Origin: an uncultured Fibrobacter sp.
Lineage (GTDB): Bacteria > Fibrobacterota > Fibrobacteria > Fibrobacterales > Fibrobacteraceae
DNA length: 64,000 nt
Direction: 5' to 3'
Assembly: GCA_946413655.1 (NCBI GenBank)
Contig: CAMKLO010000002.1
Coordinates: 1-64,000, forward strand
Shown here: positions 25,339 to 33,394 of the stretch, in pieces
Layout of the letters: each line of letters begins with the position of its first letter
Numbering within the stretch: position 1 is the first letter of the stretch
Made by a program: the position numbers and the translations under genes
The notes under the pieces: model-generated
The model's input: only the letters and a program-made list of their open reading frames with translations
Told to the model about the DNA's origin: nothing
Databases searched by the model: none

Positions 25339-25893
25339 ATGACGGAACCCTTTAGCAAATTTCTTGGGAAGTTTGTTCTGATGATTGCAGCGGCGCTTGT
25401 AGGCTTGCTTGTTGCGTGTTCACCATCGGAAAAGGCTTCGAAAAACCGTAATGCGGTGTCTGAAGAAGAACGCAAGGCGGAGTGCCTGACTTGGCTGAAT
25501 TCTCTAACGCCTGAGGATTTGATTTCGTGTCATTTGGATAAACTGGGACTTGACGAAAGGTTGGATTCCTTGCTGCTTTGTGTTTTTGGACAATCGTTTA
25601 AAATGAGCGGAGGAAAAGTTTTTTGTACAGAAGAAGGAAATGAATTCTCTTTTTTTTTGACAGGTGAAAAATGCGAGTCAGGTGAATTAGTGTGTGTGCA
25701 AACAACTCGTGAAAAACCGAATGAAGATTGTAAGCTGGGTAAACTTCCTGTTTTTATTAACGGGATTAGTATTACTCTAAAAGATGAGGGCTATTTGATT
25801 TCTTCTATTTGTGGCGATTTTGGATGTGATGATTATATGCTTATGAAAATTGATGATTGTGGGAAAAAATGGCTGAGCGCAAAAAAGGATTAA
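25339..25893 (+). CDS. Cysteine-rich lipoprotein sharing a leader with two downstream lipoproteins
   Basis: A 184-residue protein. The leader FSKFLGKFVLM ends in lipobox LLVAC (Cys 27) and is nearly the same as the leaders at 29340 and 30111, yet the mature part is unrelated. The mature protein has about ten cysteines, two in SICGDFGCDDY, suggesting several disulphides in the periplasm or at the surface. The family is unknown. The ATG lies six bases after a TATACT box, so the mRNA may be almost leaderless. The next gene starts one base after its stop codon. Confidence 0.75.
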   Translation: MTEPFSKFLGKFVLMIAAALVGLLVACSPSEKASKNRNAVSEEERKAECLTWLNSLTPEDLISCHLDKLGLDERLDSLLLCVFGQSFKMSGGKVFCTEEGNEFSFFLTGEKCESGELVCVQTTREKPNEDCKLGKLPVFINGISITLKDEGYLISSICGDFGCDDYMLMKIDDCGKKWLSAKKD

Positions 25894-25894
25894 T

Positions 25895-27613
25895 ATGATT
25901 TTCAGAAGCCTTTTGCACGCATTTTTCACTTTCACATTTGCTGCGATGTTTGTCGCTTGTGGCGATGACTCGAGCAGTTCTGGCCCGGAGGGCGGCGAAA
26001 GCAGTGCGGTCGAAGAATCGAGTTCCTTGGATTTCGCAAAGCCGAGTTCGTCGGCAGACATTTTTTCAAGTAGTTCGTCATGGTTTGCGACCACTTCGTC
26101 GAGCTCGTGGCAGGCTTCCTCTTCGAGTTCTCGCAATGACGAGAAAGACACATCCTCGGTTCCTTCTGCAGACACCACCAAAATCACTTACACGCTCAAG
26201 CGTTTCGATGGGCCGCTTTCCAACCCGCACAAGGGATTCACGGTGCCGACCGGTGGGGCGTGGACTTTTGTCCCGGAATTCGAATACGGCCCTTACGGTT
26301 CCCTGAACAACAGGGCGTGGGACCTGGTATCTTACGGTTCCGGTTACCAGCAATGGAACAAGCTGAACCCCGCAAAGGGCGTTTACGACTGGACGGAACT
26401 GGAAAAACTTTTGAACGCACTCGCCGAGCATAATATGGGTTACGCCCTGCGCGTGTTGCCATACACGCCGTCCTTTATCAAGAGCGATTTTCCGCCCCAA
26501 GAGGAGTACGATTGGACTCCGCCCTTTGTCTATGAGATGGGCGCGAAGAAGATACAGATTGACTTGCGTGGGACAGACTACCGTGCATACGCTCCGGTCT
26601 GGGATGATTCCATCTATATTTGGGCAGCAAAGGAGTTTGCAAAGGCTCTGGCCAAAAAATACGATGGTGACCCGCGCATCGAATACATCGATATCCGTCC
26701 CTTTGGCGAATGGGGCGAATGGCACACGTCTCACATATTGGGGAGCGAGATGCCCGCCGACTCGGTGCTGATTGACATGCTGGACTATTATGCGTCTTTG
26801 TTCAAGAAGACCCAGCTGGTTCTGCCATCTAACGGTTTTGGCGATGTTTATACGCATGCGCTTGAACTCGGCATTACCAAGCGAGATGATGGGTTCATTG
26901 GCATTCCCGGCAGGCCGGATACCTTGCTGCGGGCGTACAATGCAAATCTACCGACTATTGCTGAGAACATCGCCGGTTACAAGACGATGCTGGCCAATGA
27001 CGACCTGATTCCCGGAGGCACCCAGAAGTGGACTGCGGAACGCTGGGTGGATGCGATTACCACGGCGCACCTGACCTACTACGTTCTGGACCAGGACAAC
27101 GACTGCGGCTACTATTTCTACAAGGACAACAAGGCGCTGGCCGATTCCATGAGCAAAGTCATCGGGTACAATTTTACCGTGACGCGTGCGGAGTTGCTGG
27201 CGGTTACGGGGGCTGATAATGCGGCATCAACTGCAGGAAAATCTGCCGACACCACTGCTGGCAATGCTGCGACGAACACGCTGAACATTACCGTCACGAA
27301 CACCGGCGTGGCGCCCTGTTTCTTCGATGTCTATTTGGTGGCGGAATTCGTCGATAGCACGGGAGTGTCTCTTGCGCAGATTGGCGAGAGTGTTCGCATT
27401 CCCAAGGGAACTTTCAAGGACGGCGCTTCGCAGGAATTCTCGTTTAGCGGCGATGTTCCGGTGGGCGAGGCAAATCTTGCAACCCAGTCGGGCGTAACGG
27501 TGGCGCTCTCCCTTTTCGAGAGCGAAGAAGCCTACAAGAGCGACAAGAATCCCACCGTCCGTTTTGACAACGACGGCCTTCAAGGGAACAATAAATTACT
27601 GCTGCATAAATAG
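25895..27613 (+). CDS. Surface lipoprotein with DUF4874/DUF4832 glycosidase-like barrel
   Basis: A 572-residue lipoprotein (lipobox FVAC, Cys ~22). A serine-rich linker (~26-92, runs of SSSS) typical of Fibrobacter surface lipoproteins is followed by a TIM-barrel-like region: NPHKGFTVPTGG (~109), WNKLNPAKGVYDWTELEKLL (~147-166), YIDIRPFGEWGEWHTSH (~265-281) and DNDCGYYFYKDN. This layout matches DUF4874 plus DUF4832 proteins, which look like glycoside hydrolases, with the glutamates in GEWGEW as possible acid/base; activity is not established. The last ~110 residues form a beta-sandwich. AAGGA five bases before the ATG supports the start. Confidence 0.82.
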   Translation: MIFRSLLHAFFTFTFAAMFVACGDDSSSSGPEGGESSAVEESSSLDFAKPSSSADIFSSSSSWFATTSSSSWQASSSSSRNDEKDTSSVPSADTTKITYTLKRFDGPLSNPHKGFTVPTGGAWTFVPEFEYGPYGSLNNRAWDLVSYGSGYQQWNKLNPAKGVYDWTELEKLLNALAEHNMGYALRVLPYTPSFIKSDFPPQEEYDWTPPFVYEMGAKKIQIDLRGTDYRAYAPVWDDSIYIWAAKEFAKALAKKYDGDPRIEYIDIRPFGEWGEWHTSHILGSEMPADSVLIDMLDYYASLFKKTQLVLPSNGFGDVYTHALELGITKRDDGFIGIPGRPDTLLRAYNANLPTIAENIAGYKTMLANDDLIPGGTQKWTAERWVDAITTAHLTYYVLDQDNDCGYYFYKDNKALADSMSKVIGYNFTVTRAELLAVTGADNAASTAGKSADTTAGNAATNTLNITVTNTGVAPCFFDVYLVAEFVDSTGVSLAQIGESVRIPKGTFKDGASQEFSFSGDVPVGEANLATQSGVTVALSLFESEEAYKSDKNPTVRFDNDGLQGNNKLLLHK

Positions 27614-27648
27614 TTTTTTATGGATATTTTTCGTTGTAGGAGAATTTC

Positions 27649-28689
27649 ATGATTTGTCCGAAATGCGGTGATAAATACGAAGATGACATGCCTCGTTGCC
27701 TCTGGTGCGATGCGCCGAATCCGAATTATGGCCGTGTTGTGGAAGCCGAATGTAAAGTAGGTTCTGTCCAGAAACGGAATCAGGGTGAAATAAACGGCTT
27801 TGATTATCTTGAGCATTCCGATGAGGTGGACTTTGCCCTAAGAACCAGTGGTTTTGTTGTGTTTAAAATTGCCAAGTTTGAATTTGTTAAAACCGTTGTG
27901 GGAATGCTCTTCTGTCTTGGTCCATTTTTGTTTTCTGTTGCGGCGATGTTCTTTGTCGAAGAGCTGAAGTCTTTGTGGCCGTTATGGTTGCTTGTGAGTG
28001 TGTGTTTTGCTATTTGTATTTTCGTTTTGTCAAGAACGGTTCTTGCCGTAAAATGGTATAAGGATAAATTCGTTTTAAAGACACTCTATGGAGAAACGGA
28101 ACTCTCGTTTGATAAATCGGTGTTTGCGGAGTTTGGACACGAAGACGACAAAGGCTTTAGCGTTTGCCTGAAAAAGGGAAAATGGAGTTTTGTACTTCAT
28201 GAAAAGGCGTTTCCAGAAGTTACAAAGATGTTGTGCAGAATTTACGACGAGTTAAATCCGAAAGACCTTGTGTTGGGCGAAAATGGTTTGGTTTACGCGG
28301 AATTCAAACCGCTGAAGCGCCCCGTCGCCATGGGCTGGTATATCGCCGCCTTTCTTTTCAATATTCTTATAGGTCTTGGTGATATTTTGCTTTCGGACTC
28401 GGGCAAGGCTGCGTTCGCTTTTTTATTTGCCGCCATAGTCCTTATCTATGCATTTTATCATTTGAGCGATGTTTTCGAGATCCGGTGGTACAAGGACAAG
28501 TTTGTGCTTTGCACCCGTTTCGGAGAAAAGGCGTTCTCGTTCGACAAGTCGGAACTGCAAAAGACCAAGCGCGATGAAAAGGGCGCTTTGATGTTTTTTT
28601 TCAAGAAAGACCGAGGGTCTTTTGTTGTGGATGAACGCGTCTTTCCCGAAGTAGCGGCAATGATGAAAACGCATTACGGCGTGGAGTGA
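27649..28689 (+). CDS. Zinc-ribbon membrane protein with internal duplication
   Basis: A 346-residue protein. C3, C6, C17 and C20 form an N-terminal zinc ribbon (CPKCG ... CLWC). Two copies of a module follow: two hydrophobic helices, then a soluble unit reading WYKDKFVLKTLYGETELSFDKS in the first copy and WYKDKFVLCTRFGEKAFSFDKS in the second, each ending in F-PEV and a helix. The soluble unit looks like a small PH-like beta domain. Function is unknown. AGGAG six bases before the ATG gives a clear start. It is probably in the inner membrane with both modules in the cytoplasm. Confidence 0.75.
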   Translation: MICPKCGDKYEDDMPRCLWCDAPNPNYGRVVEAECKVGSVQKRNQGEINGFDYLEHSDEVDFALRTSGFVVFKIAKFEFVKTVVGMLFCLGPFLFSVAAMFFVEELKSLWPLWLLVSVCFAICIFVLSRTVLAVKWYKDKFVLKTLYGETELSFDKSVFAEFGHEDDKGFSVCLKKGKWSFVLHEKAFPEVTKMLCRIYDELNPKDLVLGENGLVYAEFKPLKRPVAMGWYIAAFLFNILIGLGDILLSDSGKAAFAFLFAAIVLIYAFYHLSDVFEIRWYKDKFVLCTRFGEKAFSFDKSELQKTKRDEKGALMFFFKKDRGSFVVDERVFPEVAAMMKTHYGVE

Positions 28690-28709
28690 TTTTTTTGTAT
28701 TTTCTGAGT

Positions 28710-29318
28710 ATGAATAATATCGCTAAGTCACATCTGCTTTTGCTAGCCTTTGTTCTCCTGACGACGCTTTGGTCTGTTGTCGGGGTCGAGGATACTTATC
28801 TCACCTGGATTCTTGAGGCGGCGCCTGCGATTGTCGGGCTGTTTGTTCTTGTTTTTACATACCGGAAATTTCGGTTGCCTACGTTCCTTTATGTGGTGCT
28901 TGCGTTCCATATGGCGGTGCTTTTGCTGGGGGCGCATTATTCGTATGCGAATGTTCCACTTGGATTCTGGATGCAGGACTGGTTCGGCTGGACGCGCAAC
29001 AACTACGATAAAATCGGGCATTTGATGCAGGGCGTTACGCCGGCGCTTTTGATGATAGAACTTTTACGCCGTACGACTCCGCTCAAGACATCGGGCTGGA
29101 CGGGGTTCTTGTCGGTGTGCGTAGCCGAGGCGATTTCTGCTTTGTACGAAATTATCGAATGGCTTGCATCGCTCAGTAACCCGACGGATACGGAAGCGTT
29201 CTTGGGTACGCAAGGCTACATTTGGGATACGCAGACGGATATGTTCATGTGTTTGATCGGGGCGACCGTTGCTGTTATTATTCGTTTGTATTCGTTGCGG
29301 CAGTCCCAAAACTCTTAA
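28710..29318 (+). CDS. YjdF/DUF2238 family inner-membrane protein
   Basis: A 202-residue protein with about six membrane helices. The family signature is clear: DKIGHLMQGVTPALL (with D and H in a membrane-proximal position), SALYEIIEWLA and FLGTQGYIWDTQTDMFMCLIGA. The function of YjdF proteins is unknown. I chose the ATG at 28710. A GTG at 28686 would overlap the stop of the previous gene and add eight residues without a ribosome binding site. Confidence 0.85.
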   Translation: MNNIAKSHLLLLAFVLLTTLWSVVGVEDTYLTWILEAAPAIVGLFVLVFTYRKFRLPTFLYVVLAFHMAVLLLGAHYSYANVPLGFWMQDWFGWTRNNYDKIGHLMQGVTPALLMIELLRRTTPLKTSGWTGFLSVCVAEAISALYEIIEWLASLSNPTDTEAFLGTQGYIWDTQTDMFMCLIGATVAVIIRLYSLRQSQNS

Positions 29319-29339
29319 CACTACTAACCACTTTTAATC

Positions 29340-30044
29340 ATGGCAAAGTTCTTTAGCAAATATCTTGGCAAAATTGCGTTGATGACCGCAGCTGTGCTGT
29401 GGGCGGGGTGCGGCGATTCCGATAAGAAGGCGGATGATCCGGTCACGCAAAAAAATATTAAGGCGGAACAGCAACAAGTTCAGGAGCTACCTGCAAAATC
29501 GTTTGTTGATTCTGCAAAGAAAGTTGAATCCAAATATCTCCCTGTCCGCGATAGTTCTATAACGAGTGAAACTATTTCTGGTGTGACTGCTCTTTATGGA
29601 ACACGTAGCATGCTCGATCCGCAGCTAGATGAAGATCGACGTATGGGGGATGGTATTGTCGCTGGGCTCCTTTATGGGAGTGGGGGCGGAGTCATGGTCA
29701 AAACGAAATGTCCTGTGCAGGTTCCCAAAGAAACGGATATTGTTGTTGTTGAAGGATCCGATTTAGATGTGCATTATGCTTGGAAAGAGTTTCGTCGCAG
29801 GAGTCCGGGCTTGCGTCATATTTGCAACAAGTATCTGATGAAAAGGCCCGAGTTTAGCGGAACTGTTCTTCTGAAATTGAAAGTTGATGAATTGGGGGCG
29901 GTGGAAAATATTGTGATCGAATCTTCAACGACGGGCTATGATGAATTTGACGAAGATGTTAGACGAGCCGTAAGCCGATGGAAATTTGAAAAGAAAAAAA
30001 CTCGCGGAACATACAAGGTCCCGTTAAGGTTCTATGAGAATTGA
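29340..30044 (+). CDS. Lipoprotein with one AgmX/PglI- or TonB-type C-terminal domain
   Basis: A 234-residue lipoprotein (lipobox LWAGC, Cys 24). The C-terminal ~80 residues (LRHICNKYLMKRPEFSG, VLLKLKVDELGAVENIVIESSTTGYDEFDEDVRRAVSRWKF) match the AgmX/PglI C-terminal domain, a TonB-C-like fold with a GxV..V.I..S pattern and a final RWKF. It has no TonB-type proline-rich spanning segment, only a lipid anchor. The leader and the first post-lipidation residues (DSDKKAD) are the same as in the next gene, indicating duplication. Confidence 0.82.
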   Translation: MAKFFSKYLGKIALMTAAVLWAGCGDSDKKADDPVTQKNIKAEQQQVQELPAKSFVDSAKKVESKYLPVRDSSITSETISGVTALYGTRSMLDPQLDEDRRMGDGIVAGLLYGSGGGVMVKTKCPVQVPKETDIVVVEGSDLDVHYAWKEFRRRSPGLRHICNKYLMKRPEFSGTVLLKLKVDELGAVENIVIESSTTGYDEFDEDVRRAVSRWKFEKKKTRGTYKVPLRFYEN

Positions 30045-30110
30045 CGGCTTATAATTTATTTCCATTTTTTGAAAACTTTCAACTGTTTACTTCTAAATTT
30101 CTACTAGGCT

Positions 30111-31382
30111 ATGGCAAAAAATTTCAGCAAGTTTCTTGGCAAAGTAGCGCTCATGACCGCGGCTGCGTTGTGGGCCGGTTGTAACGATTCCGACAAAAAG
30201 GCCGATGAGATGGCGGACGGTTCTAAAATCGTTCATCCGTGGGATGTGACTAAGTTTTACGATAAGAAACATATTGAAAAAGATGAAGGGAATATTAACG
30301 ATAACCTTACGGGAACGCTTTATGGTTGCAACGGGTGTGATAGAGTTGTTGTCATAAAGTCCAATGGCTCTGTCAATATTCCGTATGAAGAAATAGTTTT
30401 TGCAAAGGAATCTGTTCTTGGAAAAGATTCCTTTGTCAAGACTGTGCGTATGCGCACTCCCGGAATTCGCCATCTTTACAACCGGTATCTGAGGAAAAAG
30501 GCGGATGCATTTTTTAGTGGAAAAATTGTCTTTTCGTTGGAAATTGGTTCGGATGGTTCTGTTGTAAAATCCGTGATTGATTCTTCGACGACGGGTGTTA
30601 ATGATTTTGATGAAGAAATAAAGAGTGCGATTGGAAATTGGGTTTTCCCCAAAAGTGAAAAGGGAAAATCTTTTATTACGTTCCCCGTTTATTTTTATGA
30701 GCATGGCTCGGCGCCGTCTGATGTGGATAAAACCGTCGAACTTACGAAAATTATGGAAGCTGTCGCCGAAAAGCCTAGGGCTCGCAAGGCTTTGTTTGCT
30801 GATTCCTTGAGTTCCGTAAAGGAAGAATTTGTTCGTGTCCGGGCACTTTATGGCGTTGTTGAACGGGATTTTGGTAATGCGGTTACTCTGTATGGCGTGC
30901 GTCCTGTGGATGACGGATTTATCAAAGGCCCAGAGAAAAAGGCTGTTGCGAGATGTCTTGTCGAGGATTTAAAGCCTGAAGATATTGTGATTGAGGATGG
31001 TTCAGATGTCGATCTTGAAACAGTATTAAAGATTGCTCGTCAACGTTTGCCGTCGTTCCGCCATATCTGCAATAAGAATCTTTATACAAATGTAAAGTAT
31101 CGTTCTAAACGAACAAAAGAATTTAAAGCGAAAATTGTCTTGACGTTGAAAATCGCTCCGAACGGTTCTGTTGAAAATGTCGAAATTAAATCGACGACAA
31201 TTGGAGAAAAAAGCAACTTTAGAACAATTAATGAGGATGTCAGGAACTCCGTAGGCCGTTGGAAATTCCCGAAAACCCAGAACGGCGGAACTGTTACGAT
31301 TCCTATTTCTTTATACGAAAAATTCCCTGAGGCCTCATCGAGCGGTTCTGAACAGCCCTTGTCGTCGGCCAATGACCATTGA
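30111..31382 (+). CDS. Lipoprotein with two AgmX/PglI- or TonB-type domains
   Basis: A 423-residue paralog of the preceding gene (lipobox LWAGC, Cys 24, then NDSDKKAD). It has two copies of the C-terminal domain: residues ~115-200 (IRHLYNRYL ... IVFSLEIGSDGSVVKSVIDSSTTG ... WVFPK) and ~305-405 (FRHICNKNL ... IVLTLKIAPNGSVENVEIKSTT ... GRWKFPK). The first copy is preceded by a segment with a paired-cysteine YGCNGCDRV motif. It is the last gene of the plus-strand lipoprotein run. Role unknown; periplasmic or surface protein-protein contact is plausible. Confidence 0.8.
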   Translation: MAKNFSKFLGKVALMTAAALWAGCNDSDKKADEMADGSKIVHPWDVTKFYDKKHIEKDEGNINDNLTGTLYGCNGCDRVVVIKSNGSVNIPYEEIVFAKESVLGKDSFVKTVRMRTPGIRHLYNRYLRKKADAFFSGKIVFSLEIGSDGSVVKSVIDSSTTGVNDFDEEIKSAIGNWVFPKSEKGKSFITFPVYFYEHGSAPSDVDKTVELTKIMEAVAEKPRARKALFADSLSSVKEEFVRVRALYGVVERDFGNAVTLYGVRPVDDGFIKGPEKKAVARCLVEDLKPEDIVIEDGSDVDLETVLKIARQRLPSFRHICNKNLYTNVKYRSKRTKEFKAKIVLTLKIAPNGSVENVEIKSTTIGEKSNFRTINEDVRNSVGRWKFPKTQNGGTVTIPISLYEKFPEASSSGSEQPLSSANDH

Positions 31383-31399
31383 CTAAGGACTAACTACTT

Positions 31400-32200
31400 C
31401 TAAATCAATTCCGCAAAGTCCTTGATGTGCCCAGCGGTGTAGCGGGGCTCTAGCGGGAGCAAGTTTTCTGCTTTGCCGAAGCCCTCGAAAAGCGTGATAC
31501 AATCGATGTTTGCGTTTTTGGCGGCTAGAATGTCGGGCGTGTCGTCGCCAATCATAATTGCTTTTTCGGGGGCGATTCCGGTCTGGCGGAGTATCTCGTA
31601 AATGCCGGCTGGGCTGGGCTTGCGTTCGGGCGTGGTGTCGCCGCAGAGGTATGTTGCGAATGAATTTTCGAGTCCAAATTTTTCAAGAATTTTTTGTGCG
31701 GGGGCGATTGGCTTGTTCGTGAGCATGGCTGCGCATTTTGTGGACTGCGCGCAGTTCCCTTTGTTTTCCGTCGCGCATCTCGATTTTGAAATATTTGCAC
31801 TTGCTGCGATTCGTTGCAGTAGTTCCACGACGCCTTCGTACGGTTCTGTATTCTCGGTGCAATGTTCCCAATAGTATTCCGAATAAATTTTATGAATTTC
31901 CTTGATCTTTTCGTCGCTGAAACCTTCGCGTTCTAGCTCTGTAGCGACCTTATCAAAATTGCGGACGTCTCTTGCATCAATGTAATTTGCAGTGACTGCC
32001 CTGCGGATCAAGTTCATGGAACCGTTCCCGATGAAAATTTTCACGGTTTCGTTGGAGTGCGTCTTTAGCCCGAACTGCGTCATTGCGTAATTGACGGCCG
32101 GAGCCAAATCGCCAAGCGTATTGAACAGCGTTCCGTCCAAATCGAAAATGAACAGTTCCTTTTGTGCAAGCAATGCTTTGAGTTCGTCGCGAGGAGTCAT
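31400..32200 (-). CDS. HAD-superfamily phosphatase, phosphoglycolate phosphatase-like
   Basis: A cytoplasmic HAD hydrolase of 266 residues. Motif I is FIFDLDGTLFNT, motif II is MLTNKP, and motif III/IV includes a lysine in ERKPSPAGIYEIL and MIGDDTPDILAAKNA. The helical cap with VNYAMTQFGLKTHS and FIGNG is typical of the Gph group. Between the cap and motif II there is an unusual ~18-residue insert with three cysteines (KSRCATENKGNCAQSTKC). I chose the ATG at 32200 because it puts the usual ~15 residues before motif I; a start at 32248 is possible. Confidence 0.88.
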   Translation of the reverse strand: MTPRDELKALLAQKELFIFDLDGTLFNTLGDLAPAVNYAMTQFGLKTHSNETVKIFIGNGSMNLIRRAVTANYIDARDVRNFDKVATELEREGFSDEKIKEIHKIYSEYYWEHCTENTEPYEGVVELLQRIAASANISKSRCATENKGNCAQSTKCAAMLTNKPIAPAQKILEKFGLENSFATYLCGDTTPERKPSPAGIYEILRQTGIAPEKAIMIGDDTPDILAAKNANIDCITLFEGFGKAENLLPLEPRYTAGHIKDFAELI

Positions 32201-32332
32201 GGCGCCAAATGTAAAAATTGCTTGCCGTTTTTTTTTTGTAGATTCCATAAAGTAAGGGGATTCCCCATCAAGTGGGGAATGACAGTGCGAGGTGAGGATG
32301 ACGGCGAAACGTTAACAAACATGCAATGACCA

Positions 32333-32416
32333 ATAACTAGTAACTAATAACTGATAACTAATAACTAATAACTAATAACTAGTAACTGATATCTGATATC
32401 TAATAACTATTTACTA
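32333..32416. repeat. 7-bp tandem repeat array, twelve units
   Basis: Twelve units in strict 7-base phase: ATAACTA, GTAACTA, ATAACTG, four copies of ATAACTA, GTAACTG, ATATCTG, ATATCTA, ATAACTA, TTTACTA. The array ends 10 bases before the ATG of the next gene, so it overlaps where its promoter should be. Confidence 0.9.
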
Positions 32417-32426
32417 TATTCATACT

Positions 32427-33161
32427 ATGATGTCTAAAATTTTCAAATCTCTTTTTGTGGCGGCTCTCGCATTTTCAGCGACAGCCATGGCCGATGATGT
32501 TATCCGTTTCGTTCCGGATCCGTACCCGATAGGTTATGCCGACCAGGGGGATGTCAAGCATATCGTCATCAAGGGCGCCAATGTTACGAATAAAGAAATT
32601 ACGGTTGAAAACGTGATTGGCCAGGGCGTTGGCATGTCGAACTTCAAGTTTCCGGCGAAGATCGCTCCGAACGCTCCGGTGACGATTGAATTTGACATGG
32701 ATTTTGCGGGCATGGACGGTCAAATCAATCCAGTCGTGGTGATAATCGACAATCAGGGAAATCCGTATCCGGCGCAGCTCGATGGCTATGTGAAGAATCC
32801 GATTTTCTTTGGCGAAAAGATGTTCGATGCCGGCTATTATACGCCGAACGAGAAACGTGAATGGACATTCTACGTGTGGGGAACCGACAAGAAAGAACGC
32901 CCGGATTTGGCTCTTGACGAAGAAGCTCAAAAGGAGTTTTCCATCAAGACGAAAAACGTGATGCTCAATGTCGATAAAATGGACCAGATCAAGGAAGGCG
33001 GCAAGGTTCCTGGCCTCAAGGTAACGCTTTCGACGAAGGGGCTTTCTCGCACGGGTTGGGAACTCAAGCAGAAGAGCCTTCGCAAGATTGTGGGCTTCAA
33101 GAGCAAAAAGTTTCCGAAGGCGACTCCCGAAGTGCTGATTGTCGGTTACTGGAAGGACTAG
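32427..33161 (+). CDS. Exported protein of unknown function
   Basis: A 244-residue protein with a signal peptide (1-~22, AMA-DDV). The first half looks like an immunoglobulin-type beta-sandwich similar to those that describe the difference between mean and local behaviour of surface proteins (KHIVIKGANVTNKEITVENVIGQG, PVTIEFDMDFAGMDGQINPVVVIIDNQGNP), reminiscent of DUF1573-type domains. The second half is basic. There is no Shine-Dalgarno; a 7-bp repeat array occupies the upstream region. Confidence 0.7.
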   Translation: MMSKIFKSLFVAALAFSATAMADDVIRFVPDPYPIGYADQGDVKHIVIKGANVTNKEITVENVIGQGVGMSNFKFPAKIAPNAPVTIEFDMDFAGMDGQINPVVVIIDNQGNPYPAQLDGYVKNPIFFGEKMFDAGYYTPNEKREWTFYVWGTDKKERPDLALDEEAQKEFSIKTKNVMLNVDKMDQIKEGGKVPGLKVTLSTKGLSRTGWELKQKSLRKIVGFKSKKFPKATPEVLIVGYWKD

Positions 33162-33267
33162 GAAGGACTGGCGTTGCCGGAGTGGGGTAAATTTCGCTTT
33201 TTTCGCGCAATTGCCTTGAAAAAACACCGTGGTTTAACTAACTTTGGCATACTCTTGTAAGAGACCT

Positions 33268-33341
33268 CGGGATGTAGCTCAGCCTGGTAGAGCGCTTGAA
33301 TGGGGTTCAAGAGGTCGCTGATTCGAATTCAGTCATCCCGA
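33268..33341 (+). tRNA. tRNA-Pro (GGG)
   Basis: A 74-base tRNA without encoded CCA. Acceptor stem CGGGATG / CATCCCG, discriminator A, D-loop AGCCTGGTAGAGC, anticodon stem CTTGA / TCAAG with loop ATGGGGT, so the anticodon is GGG (reads CCC). The T-loop is TTCGAAT. Confidence 0.96.
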
Positions 33342-33343
33342 CT

Positions 33344-33373
33344 AAAAAGACTCGTCATTGACGAGTCTTTTTT
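33344..33373. terminator. Bidirectional terminator between tRNA-Pro and the glycosyltransferase gene
   Basis: The stem GACTCGT / ACGAGTC with a five-base loop is flanked by five A on the left and six T on the right, serving the converging tRNA and minus-strand gene. Confidence 0.88.
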
Positions 33374-33394
33374 GCAAAGTTGATCTTCGCGACG

